Shown: piece by piece, positions 1-7,064 of the stretch
How positions within the stretch are numbered: position 1 is the stretch's first letter
How the letters are laid out: the number at the start of each line of letters is the position of its first letter
NCBI GenBank assembly: GCA_030432015.1
Contig: JAUIHJ010000127.1
Span: 1 to 13,787, forward strand
Source of the DNA: a bacterium
Lineage (GTDB): Bacteria; Planctomycetota; Planctomycetia; Pirellulales; Pirellulaceae
DNA: 13,787 nt
Direction of reading: 5' to 3'
The notes under the pieces: generated by a model
Databases searched by the model: none
The model's input: only the letters and a program-made list of their open reading frames with translations
Told to the model about the DNA's origin: nothing
Program-made: the position numbers and the translations under genes

Positions 1-18
1 TGGAGTTGCTTCATTCAT
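1..18 (-). CDS. Start of a further minus-strand gene, truncated by window edge
   Basis: Only the first six codons lie in the window, reading M-N-E-A-T-P from an ATG at 18-16. The support is positional: a good ribosome binding site (AAGGTG on the minus strand, at 29-24) sits five bases before the ATG, and the gap from the stop of the preceding membrane protein gene is only 33 bases on the same strand. It would be the third gene of that operon. A second ATG at 14-12 in another frame is also at a workable distance from the site, so the frame is uncertain. Nothing can be said about function. Confidence 0.45.
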
Positions 19-23
19 GGGTT

Positions 24-29
24 CACCTT
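24..29 (-). promoter_or_regulatory. Shine-Dalgarno site for the left-edge gene
   Basis: AAGGTG on the minus strand lies five bases upstream of the ATG at 18. It is one of the few clear Shine-Dalgarno sequences in the window and is the main reason for calling a gene at the edge. Confidence 0.45.
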
Positions 30-51
30 GATTGGCAATATGGATTCCTGG

Positions 52-1770
52 TTAACGCACCGCGAGCTTCTCGAGCGACCTTTGTTGCGGCCATGCGGGC
101 CACTGCACGTAGCCGGTCTGGCTCGCTTCGGTGATGGATCTTTGTGAAACGGGCAGGTAATCGGGACTGTTTGGGTCATCGTATTTCGACCGTCGTCCGT
201 ACAACTGTGTTAATTCGTCCTGGTACAGCAAGGCCCAATCGCAGGCGTGTCGGGCAAGCACTTCGACGGTGTTGATCTGACTGCGATCGACCAATACCAG
301 GTCGGGCAATCCAACATGGAGAATGCGATCGTCATTGATGGGGCCCGACGCGGCGCTCCGAAAGCGAGGCTGGTCGGTGTCATCGCCAACGGCGTAATCA
401 AAGTACATGTCTACGACGGACTGCGGATAACAGGTTCGAAAGCGACCATCGAAGGCGACCTGGATGGCGTCGTCGGTGTCACGCGTTGACCCAAACGCAC
501 TGATTGCATATTGGGCCCACCTGAAGCGCACCACCAATTTTCCATGCAGATTTTGATCGGCGATGAACTGAAAGGCCGACACCGGATAGTGGGCACGCAG
601 GACGGGCATGTTGGTCAGTTGCTGACAAAGGGTCGTTCCAGCGAAGAGGGTGATCGCCACCGTCGCGGCGAGAAACAGCTTCCCCCAGTTCGAGGTGAAA
701 TCCGAGTTTGCCCGCGCCAGATCGGTGTCGTGCCGCAGGCGACCGAGCAAGTCTTCCACGTGTGGGACCAGCCAGAACGCAAACAGGATCGTGAAAAATG
801 GGATATGGCGCCGATGTTCGGCGGCCTGCCACAACACCAATGCCAAGAGCACCATGTGGGCTGGGTCGCGCGACTTGCGCGAGAACCCAACGGCCGCCAT
901 CGAAACGGCGACCAGCAACCACCAGGGCGTCCAAGCGATGTGGGTGAGCTCCGGCGCCCGCCATTCCACGATTTCCGGCCTGGGCGTGCCGAGCGATTGC
1001 CACAACCACGCATGCAACTCGAAGCCGACCGGGTTCACTGCGGTTGCTAACCCTGCGACCAGGGCGATTGCCACGAAGTGCAAGGCGGTCCGACGAGAGC
1101 GGGCACCATGCACGACGTACAACTCGACTGCGCGACACGCCAAGAACGTGATCAGCAGGGCATACCCGGCGACAAACCCGCCATGCGAATTCGCCCACAC
1201 CGCGAATAAGGGGACGGTCAGCCATAAGGTTGCGAGCCTCGCGCGGGGACCGACTGCCTGGTCCGAGTCGCGGCTTAGCAGCAGGCCGCGCGGTAAGGCC
1301 CACGAGAGCAAGAGGACGAGCGCGGCAAACAAAACGTATGAACTTAGTTGCGGACGGAGCAACCAGAAGTGCATCAGGTTGATCGATGTGAACAACGTCA
1401 CGATGGCGATGGTTGTCTGGCTTGCCCCGCCACGGCGGGCGCGGTCGATCACAATCCCCATCAGGCCCGCGGCCAGCAGGCACTTGACGCATAGCAAGCC
1501 GATGCCACCCAGCGACTGAATTCCCAGCGCCAAGGCCAACTCGGATAATGTTTCGTGATTGACCCAGCGATGTCCCACGGCGTTGTAGGTGTAAGTTGCC
1601 GTGGTTGGTAGTCCTTCGCGGAGCGTATCAAAGCCGTACTGCACGTGTCCCCAGAAATCCGGGTCCGGCTGGTTTTTGGACAATGGTAGCAGCGAGATCA
1701 CCAGCAGGGCGAGCAAGAAGAAACGCTCGGGCCAGGTAGATCGCGAGGACTCTTGGTTCCGGTTGTTCAT
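52..1770 (-). CDS. Polytopic membrane protein, GT-C glycosyltransferase-like (paralog B)
   Basis: This is a 572-residue integral membrane protein. It has a hydrophobic segment at about 17-30, roughly ten further hydrophobic segments up to about residue 385, and then a soluble C-terminal region to the end. Right after the first membrane segment it carries DPDFWGH (36-42) and then WVNHE (69-73). Acidic and His residues in that first outer loop are typical of GT-C-fold transferases that use polyprenyl-phosphate sugars. The soluble tail has FDGRFRTCYPQ near 440-450, like the xxDGRxDxY element of uncharacterised bacterial proteins of this class. The ATG at 1770-1768 overlaps the TGA of the upstream paralog (ATGA), so translation is probably coupled. 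Seen: topology and motifs. Known: the GT-C pattern. Inferred: sugar transfer; donor and acceptor are unknown. A non-enzymatic membrane role is not excluded. Confidence 0.8.
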   Translation of the reverse strand: MNNRNQESSRSTWPERFFLLALLVISLLPLSKNQPDPDFWGHVQYGFDTLREGLPTTATYTYNAVGHRWVNHETLSELALALGIQSLGGIGLLCVKCLLAAGLMGIVIDRARRGGASQTTIAIVTLFTSINLMHFWLLRPQLSSYVLFAALVLLLSWALPRGLLLSRDSDQAVGPRARLATLWLTVPLFAVWANSHGGFVAGYALLITFLACRAVELYVVHGARSRRTALHFVAIALVAGLATAVNPVGFELHAWLWQSLGTPRPEIVEWRAPELTHIAWTPWWLLVAVSMAAVGFSRKSRDPAHMVLLALVLWQAAEHRRHIPFFTILFAFWLVPHVEDLLGRLRHDTDLARANSDFTSNWGKLFLAATVAITLFAGTTLCQQLTNMPVLRAHYPVSAFQFIADQNLHGKLVVRFRWAQYAISAFGSTRDTDDAIQVAFDGRFRTCYPQSVVDMYFDYAVGDDTDQPRFRSAASGPINDDRILHVGLPDLVLVDRSQINTVEVLARHACDWALLYQDELTQLYGRRSKYDDPNSPDYLPVSQRSITEASQTGYVQWPAWPQQRSLEKLAVR

Positions 1771-3539
1771 GACGCCGCACCTGCAACGAATTGGCCAATG
1801 GTCCGCGACCTCAGCGGAAGCGCGGGCCAGGAAACCACGCCGGTTTGCACGTCGTCTGAGATCCTGCGCAGCTCCGGCGCGATGTATTGCGGACGTGTCG
1901 GGTCGTCATACGTCATTCGCCGTCCCCACACTTGTGCGAGGCGGTCCTGGTAGAGCAGGACCCACGTCTCCTGGTGGCGAAACATCACGTTGACGCCGTG
2001 GGGTTGCAGCCGACTAAGCACGACGATGTCTGGATTGCAGTGCTCAAGCACCTCGTCGTCATCGAACTTCTGCCGTTCCGATCCCCGTTGGCGTGGGACG
2101 AGATCACCCAAGACAAAGTCGAAGTTCATGTCGACCACGTTCTGCGGATAGCACGTGCGAAAGCGGCCATCGAAGCTGACTAGCATCGAATCGTCGTCCC
2201 CCGCATGCTCGGGCCCAAACGCGGCGATGGCATATTGTGCCCAGTTATACGTCACGATCAGGCGGCCACGCATTTCTTGATCCGCCATAAATTGAAAGGC
2301 CGCGACGGGATATTCTGCGCGGTCAACCGTCATCTGTTTCAACCGCGAGCTGAGTTTGTAGCTTACGAGGCAAAAGGCGACCAGGAAGACCGTGGCCAAC
2401 GCCACGCGGATCGCCGGATGTTTCGCTCGGCGCAACGGTTCGGCATGTTCGCCGATTCGAAACCGGCTCAGCACGGAATCAATGTGGGGTGCCATCCAAA
2501 AGCCGAATGGAATCGCGAAGAACGGCATGTGCCGCGCGTGGGACAGCGTTTGCCAGAGGATCAGGAGCAGGATCACGGCATGTGTGACATCCCGGGAACG
2601 CCTGGTCAGCAGCATCACCGAGAACCACGTGAACATGATGACCCACAGTGGCATCATGATCGTCGAGGTCAGGTCGGGGGCATGCCATTCGACAATCTCC
2701 GGTCGTGGCATGCCGAGCGATTGGATGAGCCAACCATGCAGTCCGGGTCCGTAAGGATTGATCAGGGTCGCCAGCCCGCTGGCGACGATCATCATGGTCA
2801 GTCGCGCGAGCATACCGAAGGACGCGCGGCCGCGATTGACCAGTAGTTCGATGCCACGCGCGCCCAGATAGGCTACGAAAATGGAGTACCCAGCGACGAA
2901 GCCACCGTGCGAATTGGCCCACAAGAAGAACAGCAACGGCGCGAGCCAGAGGTATCGCATGCGGGAAGGGGAGTAGGTGAGTGGCGTCGGATCGACCTGC
3001 GGCCCTTCCAGCCAAGGCAAGTGGCAGCGGCCTTCCCAGCCTTGAAAACAATACGCCAGGAGGCTCATTAATAACGCGCAATAGGTATACGAAAGCAGTT
3101 GGGGTCGAGTGCACCAGAAGTACGCGAGATTGGTCGCGACCAGCATCGCCACGAGACAAATGCTGAGCAGGCCGGCGCCTTGGCGGCGCGCGATGGACAT
3201 GATCATGCCGATCAGGCTGACGCCGAGCAGACATTTGATGACCAGCAGACCCACCGGTCCGACCGTGTCGATTGCGATGGCCAGGCATAATTCGGCGAGG
3301 TTTTCGTGATTGATCCAGCGATATCCGTCCGCGGTGAAGGAGTAGCTTGTTGTGGCGGCGAGCCCTTCGTGCAGCGCATCGCGTCCATACTGCACATGGC
3401 CCCACAGGTCGGGATCGGCGGCCGCCGGCGAGAGGGCCACCGCGCATGTCAGCAACGTCGCCAGCAAGAGGCTGCGGTCGACCCAACTTCGAATGATGGG
3501 CGTCGAATTGGTGGAGGAGGCTTGGCTGGGCGGGTTCAT
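1767..3539 (-). CDS. Polytopic membrane protein, GT-C glycosyltransferase-like (paralog A)
   Basis: This 590-residue membrane protein is clearly homologous along its whole length to the next gene downstream. It shares DPDLWGH (42-48), WINHE (75-79), a CTRPQLLSY-type membrane segment, the PRPEIVEWHAPDLT loop, the NWAQYAIAAFG element, FDGRFRTCYPQ near 455-465, and a C-terminal GRRMTYDDP motif. It has about ten membrane segments, then a soluble C-terminal region. The frame stays open upstream to an ATG at 3659, but those extra 40 residues are polar and low in hydrophobicity with no match in the paralog. The ATG at 3539 gives an N-terminus comparable to the paralog, and a -10-like box lies upstream of it at 3594-3599. 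No Shine-Dalgarno sequence is visible. It is the first gene of the minus-strand operon. The role is inferred to be lipid-linked sugar transfer; substrates are unknown. Confidence 0.8.
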   Translation of the reverse strand: MNPPSQASSTNSTPIIRSWVDRSLLLATLLTCAVALSPAAADPDLWGHVQYGRDALHEGLAATTSYSFTADGYRWINHENLAELCLAIAIDTVGPVGLLVIKCLLGVSLIGMIMSIARRQGAGLLSICLVAMLVATNLAYFWCTRPQLLSYTYCALLMSLLAYCFQGWEGRCHLPWLEGPQVDPTPLTYSPSRMRYLWLAPLLFFLWANSHGGFVAGYSIFVAYLGARGIELLVNRGRASFGMLARLTMMIVASGLATLINPYGPGLHGWLIQSLGMPRPEIVEWHAPDLTSTIMMPLWVIMFTWFSVMLLTRRSRDVTHAVILLLILWQTLSHARHMPFFAIPFGFWMAPHIDSVLSRFRIGEHAEPLRRAKHPAIRVALATVFLVAFCLVSYKLSSRLKQMTVDRAEYPVAAFQFMADQEMRGRLIVTYNWAQYAIAAFGPEHAGDDDSMLVSFDGRFRTCYPQNVVDMNFDFVLGDLVPRQRGSERQKFDDDEVLEHCNPDIVVLSRLQPHGVNVMFRHQETWVLLYQDRLAQVWGRRMTYDDPTRPQYIAPELRRISDDVQTGVVSWPALPLRSRTIGQFVAGAAS

Positions 3540-3593
3540 ACAGACTCGGGGCAAACGCGGAGACGGGATGCGGAGGTCGGGAAAAACATTACA

Positions 3594-3622
3594 AGTATAG
3601 GACACGTCCAGCCAAGAACTTG
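3594..3622 (-). promoter_or_regulatory. Candidate promoter for the membrane protein operon
   Basis: On the minus strand TATACT (3599-3594) matches the -10 consensus at five of six positions. The hexamer 17 bases upstream (CAAGTT) is a poor -35, so this is a weak call. A start near 3587 would give a leader of about 48 bases before the ATG at 3539. The inverted repeat GGAC-AC-GTCC (3600-3609) abuts the -10 box. Confidence 0.3.
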
Positions 3623-3674
3623 GGCGCAGCAAACCACATATTCGATACAGGTTGACCACACGCGGCGGGTACTG

Positions 3675-3694
3675 CGACGGCTTGGCAACCGTCG
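3675..3694. repeat. Inverted repeat / hairpin in the divergent region
   Basis: CGACGG and CCGTCG form a perfect six-base inverted repeat around an eight-base loop (CTTGGCAA). No T-run follows on either side, so it is not a good intrinsic terminator. It could be an operator or a leader hairpin if transcription starts further upstream. Confidence 0.35.
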
Positions 3695-3751
3695 TCCGGC
3701 GGCGGATTCAAGCGCCATCACTTCGCTTTGCCAAGCCTTGGTTGATCAGGT

Positions 3752-3789
3752 GAGTCTGCCCTGACTCGAAAAGTGGCTTGCCTGACTCG
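3752..3789. promoter_or_regulatory. Clustered GACTC half-sites, possible operator
   Basis: CCTGACTCG occurs twice, at 3760-3768 and 3781-3789, with starts exactly 21 bases apart (two helical turns). An inverted copy GAGTC lies at 3752-3756, six bases before the first GACTC (3763-3767). A fourth GACTCG lies at 3543-3548 beside the other gene's start. The cluster ends 14 bases before the candidate -35 at 3804. The phased spacing fits a regulator binding site; no regulator is encoded nearby. Confidence 0.35.
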
Positions 3790-3803
3790 TAGATTCTCCC
3801 AAC

Positions 3804-3832
3804 TTGGAGACATCCGGCCTGACGTGTACGAT
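3804..3832 (+). promoter_or_regulatory. Candidate promoter for the MoxR operon
   Basis: TTGGAG (3804-3809) and TACGAT (3827-3832) are separated by 17 bases and match the sigma70 consensus at three and four of six positions. A start near 3839 would leave a leader of about 60 bases before the ATG at 3899. The match is weak; spacing and location are the main support. Confidence 0.3.
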
Positions 3833-3898
3833 GTGGGAAGGATGCCGCGTTCGCGGAAGCCGCTCCGGCGAATTCGATCTGGCCCTTCGAGATAAGTA

Positions 3899-4867
3899 AT
3901 GCGTGAATATTTTGAAATCGACGACGTCAAGCTGACACTGAATCAGCCGAATGAAAACAAAGGTGAATGGATCGGTCAGCGCGAGGTCCTGAAGCAGTTG
4001 CTGGCATGCTGGGTGGTTGTCGACGACGCCGATCTACCCCTCTCGCCGCGTCTGATCGGCACCCCTGGAATCGGCAAAACCGCGTTGGCCATGGCCGCCG
4101 CACGCGAACGCAAGCAGGATCTCTATATTTATCAGTGCACGGCCGATACGCGTCCCGAAGACCTGCTGGTTACCCCGGTCCTTGCCGAGAGCGGCAAGAT
4201 TGCCTATCACGCTTCGCCGCTGGTCTCGGCGATGATTCGAGGCGGCGTCTGCATCCTGGATGAAGGGAACCGGATGAATGAAAAGTCGTGGGCCAGCCTC
4301 GCGCCACTCTTGGATCATCGGCGATACGTCGAGTCGATTGTGGCGGGCATCACGATCGCGGCGCATCCCGATTTTCGTTGCGCCGTCACGATGAACCAGG
4401 ATGAATCGACCTACGAGATTCCCGATTACATCCTGAGTCGTTTGCAGCCGACGTTGCCGGTCGGCTTTCCCAACAAGATGGACGAGATGTCGATTCTGCA
4501 GTATCACCTGCCGTTCGCCGAAGTCGACATGCTGGCGATCACGGTGGAATTTCTGCAACGTTCGCACGAACTGAAACTCGATTTTTCGCCCCGTGATGGC
4601 ATTAGCATGTTGCGGTATGCGATGAAACGGATGTTCCAGGATCCCGCACATCCGATCTCCAAAGACGCTGCGTGGCGCGAGGCAATGGAGTATTGCCTGG
4701 GTGAAGAAGCACTGGACCTGGAATCGCTGGCCGAGCGGAATCAACGCACGTTAGGTGGAAATGCCGTTCCCTTGGGACTAGGCGATTTTTTCTTCTCTCC
4801 CGACGACCCGCTGCATCCCGATGCCGAAGATGACGACGCGGACGATGACGACGACGTAATGTTTTGA
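3899..4867 (+). CDS. MoxR-type AAA+ ATPase with acidic C-terminal tail
   Basis: This 322-residue cytoplasmic AAA+ ATPase has Walker A GTPGIGKT (54-61), Walker B VCILDE (117-122), a sensor-1 segment VTMNQDE with Asn166, and a candidate arginine finger in LSRLQ (Arg181). The lid region follows. The length and the ILDEGNRM / NQDE pattern place it in the MoxR/AAA_5 branch, whose members are chaperone-like machines that remodel or insert cofactors into partner proteins, usually with a von Willebrand A adaptor. The last 20 or so residues are strongly acidic (AEDDDADDDDD), which could dock a basic partner or metal. The start ATG at 3899 has only a weak GAGA upstream. The stop TGA (4865-4867) is followed at once by the next gene, so the two are probably translated together. 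Substrate is unknown. Confidence 0.9.
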   Translation: MREYFEIDDVKLTLNQPNENKGEWIGQREVLKQLLACWVVVDDADLPLSPRLIGTPGIGKTALAMAAARERKQDLYIYQCTADTRPEDLLVTPVLAESGKIAYHASPLVSAMIRGGVCILDEGNRMNEKSWASLAPLLDHRRYVESIVAGITIAAHPDFRCAVTMNQDESTYEIPDYILSRLQPTLPVGFPNKMDEMSILQYHLPFAEVDMLAITVEFLQRSHELKLDFSPRDGISMLRYAMKRMFQDPAHPISKDAAWREAMEYCLGEEALDLESLAERNQRTLGGNAVPLGLGDFFFSPDDPLHPDAEDDDADDDDDVMF

Positions 4868-4884
4868 CCCCAGTGACGCAGCGA

Positions 4885-6792
4885 ATGCCAGGCGACCTCC
4901 TCAAGATCGGACCACATATCACGGCGCTCCCTGTCATTCATGGCAGTGGCGACTTTGCCATGGAGGTGCGCCGAGTGATGCTCGAGCGGACCTTTGACGT
5001 GGTTGCCGTGCCACTGCCGCCGTCATTCCAACATGACGTCGAACAGGCGATCAAGCACTTGCCCAGCCCGACGGTCGTGGTCCAACGTGAAACGCAACCC
5101 TTTGTGACCGAATGGTCGCCCGATCGTGATCACGACGATGACGAGGTCGAGGCGGAAGCCTCCTCGGGGATCGGTAGCTATGTCCCGATCGATCCCTGCC
5201 AGGCAGTCATCATGGCGATCCGCGTTGCCATGGGGGAGCACATTCCGCGGCGTTTTATCGACTTGGAGACGGAACAGTTCGAACCGCACTCGGCGGTGCT
5301 GCCCGACGCATACGCTCTCAAGCGAGTTTCTCTGGAACGATTCGCGGCTGCGATCCTCCCCAATGTAGGGCCGGAACCGGCAGGCCAGCGCCTTGATCGG
5401 GTGCGGCATATGGGGCGTCGCTTGCGCGAATTGGAAACGCGCCACGAGTCGATTTTGCTGGTTTGCTCCGTGCTGGATTGGCCCTGGATTCGCGAGGCGT
5501 ATCGAGTGTCCGACGGACAGCCGGCCCACGGTGCCGACGCCGAGCACGAAATTGTGCCATCCACCTCGACCCATGAAGTGGATCCCCAGACGTTGATTTT
5601 CATGTTGGGAGAATTGCCGTTTGTCACTGGGCTTTACGAGCGGGCTCGATCGGAGTTGGAGGACGACCAGAACCTCTCAATCGATGGGGTGAAGGAACTC
5701 CTGGTCACGGCTCGCGACGCGTATCGAAACGACCTCAAACGCCGCGCTCGAAAAATTACGCCGCATCTGCTGGCCCGCTGCACGAAATACATCCGAAACC
5801 TCTCCTTGGTTGAAAGCCGCCTGACCCCCGACCTCTATACGATTGTCGTCGCCGCCAAGCAGATCGCCGGCGATCAATTCGCGTTGCATGTCGCAGAAAC
5901 CGCGCGGGACTATCCGTATGCCGACGGCGCGGGGTTCGAATCCATCGTGATGGGGATTGAAGAGGCCCGGTTTGCCAATGGTGATGTCGTCGAGATGGTC
6001 AGCCGATTGCCCGGTCCGCCGCTGGAATGGCGGAGCTGCGAATTGCAGCGCCGTCCAGATCAGACTGAGATCGAAAAATGGAAGACGTCCTGGAATCCGT
6101 TTTCGCAGTGCAGCTATCCGCCGGAAGATGAAAGTGTCGAAGATTTTCGCGCGCATGTGTTTGATCGTGCAAAATCGATCATGGGCGCCGATCTGGTTCG
6201 GACCGAGAAATTTACGACCAGCATCATGGACGGCATCGATATTCGTGACACGCTCCGCCATTGGTACGATGGTGAGATCTACGTCAAGATTGTGCCGCCG
6301 AGTTGTGGAAAACTGGATTGTGCGGTCATGCTATTCGACTCGCCGGCGGATCCGCGGGACTATCCGTGGCGGACCACGTGGTTTGCCGAGCACGAGAATG
6401 AATCGACACTGTCGTTTTTTGCCACGGACTTTCAGAAGGAGATGGTCGGTCCTGGCATCGGGCAAGCGACCTACGGCGGAGCCATGTTCCTGTATCCACC
6501 GGTCATCATTCGCGATGTCTGGAACGACCCCCGTATCGATTTCTGCGAGACGCTTGAGGAACGACTGTTGGCGGCGGCGTGTTTGCATAGCAACTGTTCG
6601 CAGATCGCGTTGCTCAGCGCTCTACCTCCCGGACCCGGCTGGCGCCGTCTGGCGAAACGGTTTAAGAAGACGTGGGTCCACGTACCGCTCGGACAGTTTG
6701 GCGAATCGACCGTGCAGCAGTTGCGGATGGTCCATGTGCTGAACGGTCGCGAAGTCCGGAGCTTTGCATCGCATTTTATCCGCCGCGCATAG
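4885..6792 (+). CDS. MoxR-partner protein, DUF5682/ChaN-TraB-like N-terminus, unknown C-terminal half
   Basis: This protein has 635 residues from ATG 4885. A TTG at 4864 would overlap the MoxR stop by four bases and add seven residues; no Shine-Dalgarno sequence decides between them. Numbered from ATG, the N-terminal third has IHGSGD (18-23), FDVVAVPLP (37-45), an acidic linker (about 80-93), a SYVPIDPCQA segment then HIPRRFIDLE (119-128), and RHMGRRLREL (174-183) leading to ILLVCSVLDWPW (190-201). This order resembles DUF5682 and the wider ChaN/TraB-like fold, in which a His-Gly start, an internal FIDLP-type strand and a final VVxGxxH strand line the site. Here the last His is replaced (VLDWPW). 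A helical middle (about 215-345) and an unrecognised C-terminal region from about 440 follow, with DGIDIRDTLRHW near 449 and a conserved-looking end, VRSFASHFIRR. No signal peptide or membrane segment is seen. It is probably the MoxR partner; its activity is unknown. Confidence 0.75.
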   Translation: MPGDLLKIGPHITALPVIHGSGDFAMEVRRVMLERTFDVVAVPLPPSFQHDVEQAIKHLPSPTVVVQRETQPFVTEWSPDRDHDDDEVEAEASSGIGSYVPIDPCQAVIMAIRVAMGEHIPRRFIDLETEQFEPHSAVLPDAYALKRVSLERFAAAILPNVGPEPAGQRLDRVRHMGRRLRELETRHESILLVCSVLDWPWIREAYRVSDGQPAHGADAEHEIVPSTSTHEVDPQTLIFMLGELPFVTGLYERARSELEDDQNLSIDGVKELLVTARDAYRNDLKRRARKITPHLLARCTKYIRNLSLVESRLTPDLYTIVVAAKQIAGDQFALHVAETARDYPYADGAGFESIVMGIEEARFANGDVVEMVSRLPGPPLEWRSCELQRRPDQTEIEKWKTSWNPFSQCSYPPEDESVEDFRAHVFDRAKSIMGADLVRTEKFTTSIMDGIDIRDTLRHWYDGEIYVKIVPPSCGKLDCAVMLFDSPADPRDYPWRTTWFAEHENESTLSFFATDFQKEMVGPGIGQATYGGAMFLYPPVIIRDVWNDPRIDFCETLEERLLAAACLHSNCSQIALLSALPPGPGWRRLAKRFKKTWVHVPLGQFGESTVQQLRMVHVLNGREVRSFASHFIRRA

Positions 6793-6808
6793 TTCGGCTG
6801 CGTGCCCT

Positions 6809-6834
6809 GCGCGAACTCTTGAAGTTGCGCTTTT
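6809..6834 (+). terminator. Candidate intrinsic terminator of the MoxR operon
   Basis: GCGC-(G)-AACT at 6809-6817 pairs with AGTTGCGC at 6823-6830 around the loop CTTGA, giving an eight-pair stem with one bulged G, followed directly by TTTT (6831-6834). It begins 17 bases after the stop codon at 6792. The T-run is short, so termination may be partial. A second small hairpin follows at 6839-6851. Confidence 0.5.
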
Positions 6835-6995
6835 GCGAATGCCGCAGGCATGTCAGTTTCTAGCCAGGGGGCGCCAACCCCAGGGAGATGTCGTCTGGTT
6901 GTTGAGGAGCCGCTGCGCGGCGCATTCGCGCAACACCAACAGTGCGAACCTGGCCCGGCGACCGGCGCAGTGTCGCGTCAGGCGAACGGTGTTTC

Positions 6996-7024
6996 TTGAG
7001 CGGACTGAGGGCACCGTCTATACT
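6996..7024 (+). promoter_or_regulatory. Sigma70-like promoter for the TerB-like gene
   Basis: TTGAGC (6996-7001) and TATACT (7019-7024) are separated by 17 bases and match consensus at four and five of six positions. This is the best promoter in the window. A start near 7031 gives a short leader of about 34 bases before the ATG at 7065. Confidence 0.55.
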
Positions 7025-7055
7025 GCCATCACAAAGCCCCAACCGAATCTACCCC

Positions 7056-7061
7056 AGGTGA
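7056..7061 (+). promoter_or_regulatory. Shine-Dalgarno site for the TerB-like gene
   Basis: AGGTGA lies three bases upstream of the ATG at 7065. The spacing is short, but it is the only in-range match and it supports this start. Confidence 0.4.
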
Positions 7062-7064
7062 TGC

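Larger units (their letters stand above)
3540..3898. other. Divergent intergenic regulatory region
   Basis: This 359-base gap separates the minus-strand membrane protein operon from the plus-strand MoxR operon, so it must hold both promoters unless transcription reads in from elsewhere. It contains weak promoter candidates on each strand, a six-pair hairpin at 3675-3694, an odd palindrome CCAAGCCTTGG at 3731-3741, a GGAC-AC-GTCC inverted repeat at 3600-3609, and clustered GACTC half-sites at 3752-3789. No convincing gene was found in it on either strand. The open frame from 3659 on the minus strand is treated as non-coding extension. Confidence 0.6.
6793..7064. other. Intergenic region with terminator and promoter
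   Basis: This 272-base gap appears to end one transcription unit and begin the next. It holds a terminator-like hairpin at 6809-6834, a small hairpin ATGCC-GCA-GGCAT at 6839-6851, a weaker imperfect foldable stretch at about 6898-6950 (GCGCG/CGCGC core), and a good sigma70-like promoter at 6996-7024. No open frame with coding character was found in it. Confidence 0.6.

Noticed and set aside
479..1492. Long open frame of 337 codons on the minus strand inside the first membrane protein gene
   Set aside because: It is Arg/Pro/Gly-rich, lacks domain features and is fully inside a well-supported gene; it is a GC-rich frame shadow.
2479..3486. Open frame of 335 codons on the minus strand inside the second membrane protein gene
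   Set aside because: It has the same Arg-rich shadow composition and overlaps a gene supported by paralogy.
3540..3659. Forty-residue N-terminal extension of the upstream membrane protein, from ATG 3659
   Set aside because: The extension has no counterpart in the paralog and no signal-like character, and the -10-like box at 3594-3599 would lie inside it.
4034..4744. Open frame of 236 codons antisense to the MoxR gene
   Set aside because: The opposite strand encodes all AAA+ motifs in order; the antisense product has no recognisable features.
6898..6950. Larger foldable element as a riboswitch or attenuator
   Set aside because: Pairing is asymmetric and imperfect, no known riboswitch signature is visible, and it lies upstream of the predicted transcript start.
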